Source of the DNA: Mariniplasma anaerobium
Lineage (GTDB): Bacteria > Bacillota_I > Bacilli_A > Acholeplasmatales > Acholeplasmataceae
Direction of reading: 5' to 3'
Assembly (NCBI RefSeq): GCF_016865445.1
Contig: NZ_AP024412.1
Location: 1,488,001-1,552,000, forward strand
DNA: 64,000 nt
In this document: one piece after another, positions 57,732-64,000 of the stretch
Position numbering within the stretch: position 1 is the stretch's first letter
Layout: every line of letters begins with the position of its first letter
Notes under the pieces: model-generated
Told to the model about the DNA's origin: nothing
What the model saw: only the letters and a program-made list of their open reading frames with translations
The model's database searches: none
Program-made: the position numbers and the translations under genes

Positions 57732-57977
57732 TTAACCTAAGATTGAAGAAACATCTTTAATAGCTTCTTCTGCTCTAGATCCTCTAGCTACAATTTTAAC
57801 GTTTTGTCCTTGAGGAACCGCTAAACTCATAAGTGCTAGTATTGATTTTAAATCAACTATTTTTTCTCCATAATGTAATTCAATTTCTACTGAATACTTT
57901 GAAGCAGTTTGTACAACCTTTGCAGCTAAGCTAGCATGTAGGCCTGTAGTACTTTTGATCGTAATTTCTTTTTCCAT
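57732..57977 (-). CDS. ptsH: HPr-like phosphocarrier protein lacking the active-site Arg-Pro
   Basis: This 81-residue HPr-fold protein has the active-site region TTGLHASLAAKVVQTASKY: the His (residue 14) is present, but the Arg and Pro that normally follow (LHARPA) are Ser and Leu. The regulatory Ser is kept in DLKSILALMSL (residue 45). That combination suggests a protein tuned for HPr kinase/CcpA signalling (Crh-like) more than PTS phosphotransfer. It sits between a cupin regulator and tpiA in the glycolytic operon. RBS AAAAGGAGAG. Confidence 0.85.
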   Translation of the reverse strand: MEKEITIKSTTGLHASLAAKVVQTASKYSVEIELHYGEKIVDLKSILALMSLAVPQGQNVKIVARGSRAEEAIKDVSSILG

Positions 57978-57992
57978 ATATAATCTCTCCTT

Positions 57993-58535
57993 TTAAAACA
58001 TTGGTGGTGTTGAAATCCATAGCACTTTTGTGTGTTGTTGACTATGGTTCATCAAATAATGTTCTTTATTTGCTAAATAGTAAAATGTTTCACCTTTTCT
58101 AATCACATATCGCTTCTTATTAAGTACTAGCGTTACTTGGCCTTCTAATACATAACCAAATTCTTCACCAGCATGAGGATCATCAATTTCAGATTGTCCT
58201 CCCGGTTCTATGTCGATCATAATCGGTTCCATTTCATATTTTAACGCATTTGGCACAATCCAACTTATCATGTGCTTAAGCGTATCGTTTTCTTTTTCGT
58301 AAAAGTCTTCTTTTTTGAAGACTACCGTTTGTTCTTCTTCTTTACTAAAGAATTCATGGATATCAGTTCCCAATACTTCAAGTATTGAAAATAAGGTTTG
58401 CATCGATGGTGATGTTAAATTATTCTCTAATTGTGAAATATATCCTTTAGTGAGTTCTAAACGGTTTGCGAGTTCTTCTTGAGTTAAGCTATTGCCTAAT
58501 CGAAGTGCTCTTATTTTTTTTCCAATATTCATCAT
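57993..58535 (-). CDS. XRE-family regulator with C-terminal cupin domain
   Basis: This 180-residue protein has an N-terminal HTH-XRE domain (LRLGNSLTQEELANRLELTKG, then YISQLENN, about 8-60). The C-terminal cupin (about 105-178) contains HAGEEFGYVLEGQVTLVL and YYLANKEHYLMNH. This architecture senses small ligands, as in PuuR-like and SutR-like regulators. It overlaps the pgk stop by 1 bp (TAATG type) and precedes the HPr gene, so it may regulate the operon or a sugar response. Ligand unknown. Confidence 0.88.
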   Translation of the reverse strand: MMNIGKKIRALRLGNSLTQEELANRLELTKGYISQLENNLTSPSMQTLFSILEVLGTDIHEFFSKEEEQTVVFKKEDFYEKENDTLKHMISWIVPNALKYEMEPIMIDIEPGGQSEIDDPHAGEEFGYVLEGQVTLVLNKKRYVIRKGETFYYLANKEHYLMNHSQQHTKVLWISTPPMF

Positions 58536-59731
58536 TACTTATTATCTACACACTCAATACCTGGTAATAATTTACCTTCTAGATATTCTAGTGATGCTCC
58601 ACCACCTGTAGAAATATGTGTAAATCCTTGGTCTAGTCCGAATTGAATAACTGCTGCTGCTGAATCGCCACCACCTATAATTGTAGTCGCATGATCTTTA
58701 ATCTCAGTCAATGCTTGTGCTATTGAACGAGTACCTTCAGCAAATCTTGGGAATTCAAATACGCCTAATGGTCCATTCCAAACAACTGTTTTTGCGTCTT
58801 TAATGATAGACTCGAATTTTTCAACAGTTCTTGGTCCAATATCCATTCCCATTTCATCTTCAGGAATGCTATCTATAGAACGCACGTTTTTTTCACTTTC
58901 AGGATCAAAAGCTTTTGCTGTAATTACATCATCGCCAAGTAATATTTTACCTTGAGCAATTTCAAGTAATTCTTTAGCTAAATCAACTTTATCTGCTTCA
59001 AGTAATGAAGTACCAATTTCATATCCCATTGCTTTAAAGAAAGTGTATGCCATACCGCCACCAATTAATACTTTATCAGCGACTTTTAATAAATTTTTAA
59101 TAACTTCAATTTTATCAGAAACTTTAGCGCCACCTAATATAGCGACAAAAGGTCTTTCAGGATTTTCTAATGTTCCACCTATAAAATTAATTTCTTTTTC
59201 AAGTAAGAAACCAGCTACTGTAACTCCAATGTTAGAAGATATCCCTACATTTGATGCATGAGCTCTATGTGCAGTCCCAAACGCATCATTAACGAATACA
59301 TCACCAAGTGATGCCCAATATTTACCTAATTCTGGATCATTCTTGCTTTCTTTCTTACCATTTAAATCTTCAAAACGCGTATTTTCAAACATTAAAATTT
59401 CGCCATCTTTTAAACCATTAATAGCTGATTCTAATTTTGGCCCTCTTGTTTCATTGATAAATAAAACATTTTGTTTTAAATGTTCACTAAGTCTTTTAGC
59501 AACTATTTCTAAACTATTTTTTTCTAGATCTTTTTCTTCTTTAATTCTACCTAGATGTGAAAACAATATTGCTTTACCACCATGTTCTAAAACATAATTA
59601 ATTGTTGGTAATGCAGCAACGATTCTATTTTCATCACTAATTTTTCCATCTTTTAACGGTACATTAAAGTCAACTCTGATCAATACTTTTCTACCTTTAA
59701 GTTCTATATCTCTAATTGTCTTTTTTGCCAT
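58535..59731 (-). CDS. pgk: Phosphoglycerate kinase
   Basis: This 398-residue enzyme makes ATP and 3-phosphoglycerate from 1,3-[18 protein letters not shown] is the N-terminal signature; [22 protein letters not shown] and the C-terminal GGGDSAAAV / [13 protein letters not shown] segments complete the site. RBS AAAGGAGGA. It is first of pgk-regulator-HPr-tpiA. A TGTTATAAT extended -10 lies about 50-60 nt upstream. Confidence 0.97.
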   Translation of the reverse strand: MAKKTIRDIELKGRKVLIRVDFNVPLKDGKISDENRIVAALPTINYVLEHGGKAILFSHLGRIKEEKDLEKNSLEIVAKRLSEHLKQNVLFINETRGPKLESAINGLKDGEILMFENTRFEDLNGKKESKNDPELGKYWASLGDVFVNDAFGTAHRAHASNVGISSNIGVTVAGFLLEKEINFIGGTLENPERPFVAILGGAKVSDKIEVIKNLLKVADKVLIGGGMAYTFFKAMGYEIGTSLLEADKVDLAKELLEIAQGKILLGDDVITAKAFDPESEKNVRSIDSIPEDEMGMDIGPRTVEKFESIIKDAKTVVWNGPLGVFEFPRFAEGTRSIAQALTEIKDHATTIIGGGDSAAAVIQFGLDQGFTHISTGGGASLEYLEGKLLPGIECVDNK

Positions 59732-59815
59732 TCTTTTTTCCTCCTTTATATTGTTACTGATTTCAGTTATAAGCCGTTCTTATTATAACACTATTTCTAA
59801 ACATTTTCTATAAGA

Positions 59816-60226
59816 TTAGCAATGAAAATGTTTTACTTTTACATCTCTTATAGCATTTAAACGCTCGATTTGCGTTCTAAATGTCTTTATTGATATATTT
59901 GCGACTATTTGTGTGCCATCATAAAAAAAGACTATTAAACCTCCTTCATAGTCCCTATAACTCATAACGTATGCATAATTAATCCATACGTTATCATAGT
60001 CTCTAATGCTTTTAATTGGGATAAGTTGTATATGATCAGTTATATAAAGTGGAATTTTATATTTCAAATTTAAAACTTTTCTACATGCATCAATATATCC
60101 TTGATAAGTAAACAAATGATTCAAACATAACTTTTTAACATAGGTTAGTGTATTCATGTTTTTTTTAATAATTTGATTTTTTTGATATATTTGACATCCA
60201 TTAGATGTGTTAATCATATAATTCAT
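59816..60226 (-). CDS. comK: ComK-like competence regulator
   Basis: The product has 136 residues. It matches the ComK family along its length: CLNHLFTYQGYIDACRKVL, LKYKIPLYITDHIQLIPIKS, then NVWINYAYV, IVFFYDGTQIVANIS and TFRTQIERL correspond to Bacillus ComK's kiPi, ifl-fPt-S, gWI, v-Fs-G and S---f--Q--R segments. It lacks the C-terminal third (proteolysis-control region) of Bacillus ComK. The ATG at 60226 follows GAGGA by 7 nt. Only the ugpC terminator lies upstream, leaving no room for a private promoter after it. Family call is by eye. Confidence 0.72.
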   Translation of the reverse strand: MNYMINTSNGCQIYQKNQIIKKNMNTLTYVKKLCLNHLFTYQGYIDACRKVLNLKYKIPLYITDHIQLIPIKSIRDYDNVWINYAYVMSYRDYEGGLIVFFYDGTQIVANISIKTFRTQIERLNAIRDVKVKHFHC

Positions 60227-60235
60227 ATATTTTTC

Positions 60236-60263
60236 CTCAAAAAAAAAGGCCAATGGCCTTTTT
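60236..60263 (-). terminator. Terminator between ugpC-like gene and comK-like gene
   Basis: AAAAAGGCC-AAT-GGCCTTTTT on both strands. On the minus strand ten T follow, running straight into the comK-like RBS (TTTTTTTTTTGAGG). Confidence 0.85.
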
Positions 60264-60264
60264 A

Positions 60265-61374
60265 TTATTCTTTTGGTTTTAAAACTAATTCAGTTTCAGG
60301 ATTGAAGAAATGTGCTTTATTCATATCAAGTGCTAATTTAATCTTGTCACCAATACTAATATTAGCTCTTGCGTTAACTACAGCACAAATATTTGATTCA
60401 TTAACTACTGTGTAAATATTAGTTTCTGAGCCTAATAATTCTGCAACATCAACTGTAACTTTAATCACTGCTCCTGGATAAGTATTCATTACAACTTCTT
60501 GATCATGAATATCTTCTGGTCTTATACCTAAAACGATTTCTTTTTCTAATAAGCCATTAGCTTTAATCATATCCATTTTATCTTCAGGTACTTGAATTGT
60601 ATGTTCGCCAGCTACAAATAAACCTTTTTTATCAATTTTACCATGTATAAAGTTCATAGGTGGAGTTCCAATAAATCCAGCAACAAACATATTTTCTGGA
60701 TTATCATAAATATCTTTTGGTGCACCAACTTGCATGATATAACCATCTTTCATAACAACAATTCTTGATGCCATTGTCATCGCTTCAATTTGGTCATGGG
60801 TTACATAAACAGTTGTAGTTTCAATCTTATTATGTAATTTAATTAATTCTCCACGCATTTGAACACGGAGTTTAGCATCTAAGTTTGATAATGGTTCATC
60901 CATTAAGAATACTTTAGCATTACGAACGATAGCTCTACCTAAGGCAACACGTTGTCTTTGCCCACCTGATAAGGCTTTAGGTTTACGTTTCAAATAAGGT
61001 GTAAGTCCTAAAACTTCAGCTGCATCTGAAACTTTTTCATTAATAACATCTTTAGGCATTTTTCTTAATTTTAATCCAAAAGCCATGTTATCATAAACAG
61101 TCATATGAGGATAAAGTGCATATGATTGGAATACCATTGCGATATTACGATCTTTAGGTGCTTTATCATTCACCATTTCTTCATCAATATATAATTCACC
61201 TGATGTAATTTCTTCTAATCCTGCAATCATTCTAAGTGTTGTTGATTTACCACAACCAGAAGGTCCTACAAAAACAATAAATTCTTTGTCTTTAATTTTT
61301 AAATTGAAATCAAAAACTGCTTGTACACCATTAGGATATACTTTATTAATATCTTTTAATTGTAAAGTTGCCAT
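60265..61374 (-). CDS. ugpC: Sugar ABC transporter ATP-binding protein (MsmK/UgpC/MalK family)
   Basis: This 369-residue ATPase energises carbohydrate importers. Walker A is VGPSGCGKST, the signature is LSGGQRQRVALGRAIV, Walker B VFLMDEPLSNLD and the switch His is in VTHDQIEA. The C-terminal TOBE/MalK regulatory domain (about 240-369) is present. It stands alone with no permease or binding protein, as do multi-task MsmK-type ATPases that serve several sugar importers; sharing is inference. Confidence 0.92.
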   Translation of the reverse strand: MATLQLKDINKVYPNGVQAVFDFNLKIKDKEFIVFVGPSGCGKSTTLRMIAGLEEITSGELYIDEEMVNDKAPKDRNIAMVFQSYALYPHMTVYDNMAFGLKLRKMPKDVINEKVSDAAEVLGLTPYLKRKPKALSGGQRQRVALGRAIVRNAKVFLMDEPLSNLDAKLRVQMRGELIKLHNKIETTTVYVTHDQIEAMTMASRIVVMKDGYIMQVGAPKDIYDNPENMFVAGFIGTPPMNFIHGKIDKKGLFVAGEHTIQVPEDKMDMIKANGLLEKEIVLGIRPEDIHDQEVVMNTYPGAVIKVTVDVAELLGSETNIYTVVNESNICAVVNARANISIGDKIKLALDMNKAHFFNPETELVLKPKE

Positions 61375-61429
61375 ACCATTTTTCCTTTCATTTACTAACG
61401 TACTTATATTATAACAATTTTATTTCAAT

Positions 61430-61452
61430 AAAAAAATGTGCAAGTTGCACAC
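61430..61452 (-). terminator. Terminator of the PucR-type regulator gene
   Basis: TGTGC-loop-GCACA with six T on the minus strand, overlapping the end of the gene at 61455. Confidence 0.7.
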
Positions 61453-61454
61453 TT

Positions 61455-62036
61455 TTATCTTATTAATAATAGCTGATATATTAAAAATCCATCGATAAAC
61501 TTCTTAACATCAAATCCAGTTGCTTGATAAAACTTATCCAATCGTTGAATAAGTGTGTTTCTATGAATATACAACGACTTAGCTGCAACACTCATATTTT
61601 GGTTGGATTCTAAATATGTTTTTACTGTATCTAACATCACTTGATTGAGATAATATTTTTTTAATATCTGAATTTTGAATGTTTGATCAAGTGTTTTTAT
61701 AAAATGTTTAACAATGATTTGATCATCCATAAATACATATGAATTAAAGCTGATATCTTTAAGTTTCTGTGTTATAAATAATCTATTTTCTTCTAATTTT
61801 TTTAATGAATCATATTTAAATGATTGATATAATCTGAAATCAACAAGTGTATCTTGAGATAAATTTAGAATTACCTCTTTTAAAGATATGTCTAGCTCTT
61901 GTTCATAGTATAACCATATTTGATGATCTAACACTTCAATCTTAGTAAAATTGATAAACTCAGAAAACAACGAAATAATCGTTGTTTGATAAGCATCAAT
62001 ATTTTCTTTACTTTCAATAAGTAAATAACTATACAT
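61455..62036 (-). CDS. PucR/CdaR-type helix-turn-helix regulator
   Basis: This protein of 193 residues has at its C-terminus (about 135-193) a PucR-type HTH_30 domain: TVKTYLESNQNMSVAAKSLY, then IHRNTLIQRLDKFYQATG. The N-terminal 130 residues hold no recognised sensor domain. The ATG at 62036 is chosen because AAGGG is 9 nt upstream, whereas the ATG at 62045 abuts the RBS. CdaR-like proteins often regulate sugar-acid or carbohydrate genes. It is next to the sugar ATPase gene. Confidence 0.8.
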   Translation of the reverse strand: MYSYLLIESKENIDAYQTTIISLFSEFINFTKIEVLDHQIWLYYEQELDISLKEVILNLSQDTLVDFRLYQSFKYDSLKKLEENRLFITQKLKDISFNSYVFMDDQIIVKHFIKTLDQTFKIQILKKYYLNQVMLDTVKTYLESNQNMSVAAKSLYIHRNTLIQRLDKFYQATGFDVKKFIDGFLIYQLLLIR

Positions 62037-62062
62037 TAAACCCATCCCTTATGTGTATTTCT

Positions 62063-62803
62063 TTAAATTGGTAATAATGGTCTGATAAAATCATCTATTG
62101 TATTATAATCTATGATTTGAACATATGTATCTCCATATAAATACTGAATACCAATCATTTCAAGTTTCAAATTAAATATAGGAGCACCATTAGCGTTTTG
62201 TGATGAAGTTACTTCCATATATGAAGTTTCATCTTGATAAAGAAAATAACCTAATTTTTGTATATTTTGTGTTGGAAAACTATCTGAGATCATTAAGACT
62301 AATTCATCTGATAAAGGCAAATATGAAGCAAAATTGATTACCTCATAGTCTTTAGAGTTTCTATCAACTCTTAATATTCCTAATCCTAGAGTTGAATCAG
62401 CTGCAAATATCTCTGCAGGCATTTTTTCTCCATATGCATCTGTTACAAAATAGTGTACACGTCTACTATTTAAATCAATGACTTGAAACGTAGTAAGTAT
62501 ATATAAATAACTAACATCATCAAAAAAGAGTGTTCCTGTTCCATGATATGTAGTCGTTACCCGATTAAAAACATCTAATATATCAGTTTCGATCATAAAG
62601 ACTGATGTAGCAGTGACATTGCTTGCTTCATTCATGAAACTCATAAAGTCATCAAAATTTATGATATCATTCATCACATATTCGTTATATTGATCTGATA
62701 ATTGACGATATTCAAATGTGTTTTCTTCAAAAACTAATAATTGACATCCTTGAATAACTAAAGTTAGCGCAAGAAACATGATTAATAAACTGATTTTTTT
62801 CAT
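62063..62803 (-). CDS. Lipoprotein, degenerate trypsin-like (HtrA-like) paralogue
   Basis: The product has 246 residues. The signal peptide ends LVIQGCQL with the lipobox Cys at residue 20. It aligns with the neighbouring protease over its length: YILTTFQVIDL replaces the His loop LTNHHVV, AADSTLGLGILRV replaces the Asp loop DSHYDLAVLSF, and SSQNANGAPIFNL replaces the GSSGS nucleophile loop. All three catalytic residues are lost. It overlaps the protease gene by 4 bp. It probably forms a complex with, or competes with, the active paralogue at the cell surface. Confidence 0.78.
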   Translation of the reverse strand: MKKISLLIMFLALTLVIQGCQLLVFEENTFEYRQLSDQYNEYVMNDIINFDDFMSFMNEASNVTATSVFMIETDILDVFNRVTTTYHGTGTLFFDDVSYLYILTTFQVIDLNSRRVHYFVTDAYGEKMPAEIFAADSTLGLGILRVDRNSKDYEVINFASYLPLSDELVLMISDSFPTQNIQKLGYFLYQDETSYMEVTSSQNANGAPIFNLKLEMIGIQYLYGDTYVQIIDYNTIDDFIRPLLPI

Positions 62804-63603
62804 GATACCACCTCTTCTTGATAAGGAATATCATTTAAATCAAAAAACTCAAAAATCATAGCTGTAGGTATTGCAAATGAAAATTCTGAAGTTTCATTTG
62901 AATCTATAAAGTTCCCAGCATAAATAATACCAACAACTTCGTAATTTTCATCAAGAACTACACTGCCACTACTTCCCGTTTCTACAGGAACATCCATAAT
63001 TAAAACATCAAAATCCACACCGCTCTCGTCTGTTTCATTTGAAATATTTATTTTATCAAAATCTACCAACTCACCAGTTGTAATAGAATTTATTTGTCCG
63101 TTAGGATAGCCCATGACAATTGCCATATCTTTAAATACTAATGTATGTTCACTAAATGATAAAGGATTTACGTCAAAATTTGTTTTAGAAAATGATAGAA
63201 CAGCCAAATCATAGTGACTATCTAAAGCCAATAATGTTGCTGTATGATCTTTACCTAAATAATCAGTAATTGTAATTGTTGTCGTTTGAGTGGTATCAGT
63301 ATAAACAACATGGTGATTTGTTAATACATAATAGGATTGTAAATCTTCAAAAAATATAAAACCAGACCCTACTGAAGTTATCGAAGAAAGAGAAACCTTT
63401 TTAGTGACTTTTACAACGGATTGTATAGTTGTTGTAGAAAGCTCATCATAAATATCAACATACTTTTGATAGATCGCTTGTCGAGCTTGTATGTCTTGTT
63501 GGTACTCTAAAAGAAGATCATCATAAGTCATTTCCTTAATGCAAGATGATAGTCCAATTGAGAATACGATTAAAATGACAACAATCAAAAGTTTTCTTTT
63601 CAT
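62800..63603 (-). CDS. Surface lipoprotein serine protease, trypsin/HtrA type
   Basis: The product has 267 residues. The signal peptide ends in the lipobox LSSC near residue 21, so it is anchored on the outer face of the membrane. The catalytic triad is visible: His in VLTNHHVVYTD, Asp in DSHYDLAVLSF and Ser in VETGSSGSVVLDENYEVVG. No PDZ domain follows, unlike classical DegP. The ATG at 63603 is preferred over the upstream TTG. Coupled to an inactive paralogue by a 4-bp overlap. The substrate is unknown; quality control or host-protein cleavage are possible. Confidence 0.88.
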   Translation of the reverse strand: MKRKLLIVVILIVFSIGLSSCIKEMTYDDLLLEYQQDIQARQAIYQKYVDIYDELSTTTIQSVVKVTKKVSLSSITSVGSGFIFFEDLQSYYVLTNHHVVYTDTTQTTTITITDYLGKDHTATLLALDSHYDLAVLSFSKTNFDVNPLSFSEHTLVFKDMAIVMGYPNGQINSITTGELVDFDKINISNETDESGVDFDVLIMDVPVETGSSGSVVLDENYEVVGIIYAGNFIDSNETSEFSFAIPTAMIFEFFDLNDIPYQEEVVS

Positions 63604-63671
63604 AATCTTTTCCAATCATTATAATTTCATTAATTATACAATACTTTATTCTATTTTACGCTAAAATGGTG

Positions 63672-63710
63672 ATAAAAAAAAGATATTTGACACATATCAA
63701 ATATCTTTTT
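63672..63710 (-). terminator. Terminator of the suf operon
   Basis: AAAAAGATATTTGA/TCAAATATCTTTTT with a 6-nt loop, 18 nt beyond the sufB stop. Confidence 0.88.
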
Positions 63711-63727
63711 ACATAATTTATGTTATT

Positions 63728-64000
63728 TTATCCAATTGAACCTTCCATCTCAAGTTTAATTAATTGATTTAATTCAATCGCATATTCCATTGGAAGTTCT
63801 TTAGCAAATGGTTCAATAAAACCCATGACAATCATTTCAGTTGCTTCTGCTTCAGTAAGTCCACGACTCATCAAATAAAACAATTGTTCTTCACTTATCT
63901 TAGAAACAGTTGCTTCATGTTCTAAGAAAACATCACTGTTTCTTACAACATTTGTTGGAATCGTATCACTGAATGAGAAATCATCTAATATGATGGTATC
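63728..64000 (-). CDS. sufB: Fe-S cluster assembly protein SufB, C-terminal part
   Basis: The last 90 residues of SufB are visible, the scaffold of the SufBCD iron-sulfur assembly complex. It includes [20 protein letters not shown], then [16 protein letters not shown] and [18 protein letters not shown], the highly conserved SufB/SufD C-terminal signature with the His ligand. The ORF continues past 64000; the rest of the suf genes probably lie there. It ends at TAA 63728, followed by a terminator, so it is the last gene of its operon. Confidence 0.95.
   Translation of the reverse strand, partial: DTIILDDFSFSDTIPTNVVRNSDVFLEHEATVSKISEEQLFYLMSRGLTEAEATEMIVMGFIEPFAKELPMEYAIELNQLIKLEMEGSIG

Overview
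The window looks like an Acholeplasma-type mollicute chromosome, close to A. laidlawii in character. It is very AT-rich with small intergenic gaps. Genes read cleanly with the standard code: UGA serves as stop and Trp is UGG, so this is not a Mycoplasma or Spiroplasma code. Gene content is Firmicute-like (Spx, CcpA, an HPr-like protein, YlbF/YlbG, T-boxes, a ComK-like protein). There is no peptidoglycan synthesis cluster, but MEP-pathway dxr and uppS are present, which suits a wall-less terpenoid-making acholeplasma. Species assignment is inference.

Layout. 1-3.5 kb: the start of a 5TM sensor gene, degV, an AI-2E family transporter and a small membrane protein. 3.6-9.2 kb: an accessory island in which related degenerate repeats bracket two cargo groups (acyltransferase/MerR/GNAT, then small membrane proteins with a frameshifted metalloprotease), ending at a four-tRNA cluster. 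9.7-13.9 kb: a DJ-1 gene with an internal stop, mtnN, udk, a GNAT and a P1B-4-like metal ATPase. 13.9-19.1 kb: one rrn operon read on the minus strand (16S-23S-5S-tRNA-Asn) with tandem promoters. 19.1-30.2 kb: housekeeping genes rseP-dxr-cdsA-uppS, frr-pyrH, tsf-rpsB, then dut-nudix-xer-trmFO. 30.3-31.0 kb: a folate transporter S component behind a THF riboswitch.

31.0-36.65 kb holds the most interesting system. A promoter and a c-di-GMP-I (GEMM) riboswitch precede three secreted proteins with SipW-dependent-type signal peptides: two TasA/camelysin-like proteins and one tandem-repeat, possibly sugar-binding protein. These are followed by three signal-peptidase-like membrane proteins, of which only the last keeps the catalytic Ser and His, and then ung. 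It reads as a second-messenger-controlled surface fibre or matrix operon in a cell-wall-less bacterium.

36.7-64 kb: gapA, a CYTH protein, spx, pepF, trpS with a Trp T-box, an IS1182-type insertion sequence, dagK-like and tyrS with a Tyr T-box, ccpA, rplS and rpsP-khpA-rimM-trmD. Next come ylbFG, a pseudouridine synthase, def, thiI and a SpoU methyltransferase, a free-Met sulfoxide reductase and rpsD. The end holds a glycolytic operon pgk-regulator-HPr-tpiA, a ComK-like gene, a sugar ABC ATPase, a PucR-type regulator, an active and a degenerate HtrA-like lipoprotein, and the 3' end of sufB. CcpA, cre-like sites, the unusual HPr and the pgk/tpiA operon together suggest a regulatory rather than sugar-transport use of HPr.
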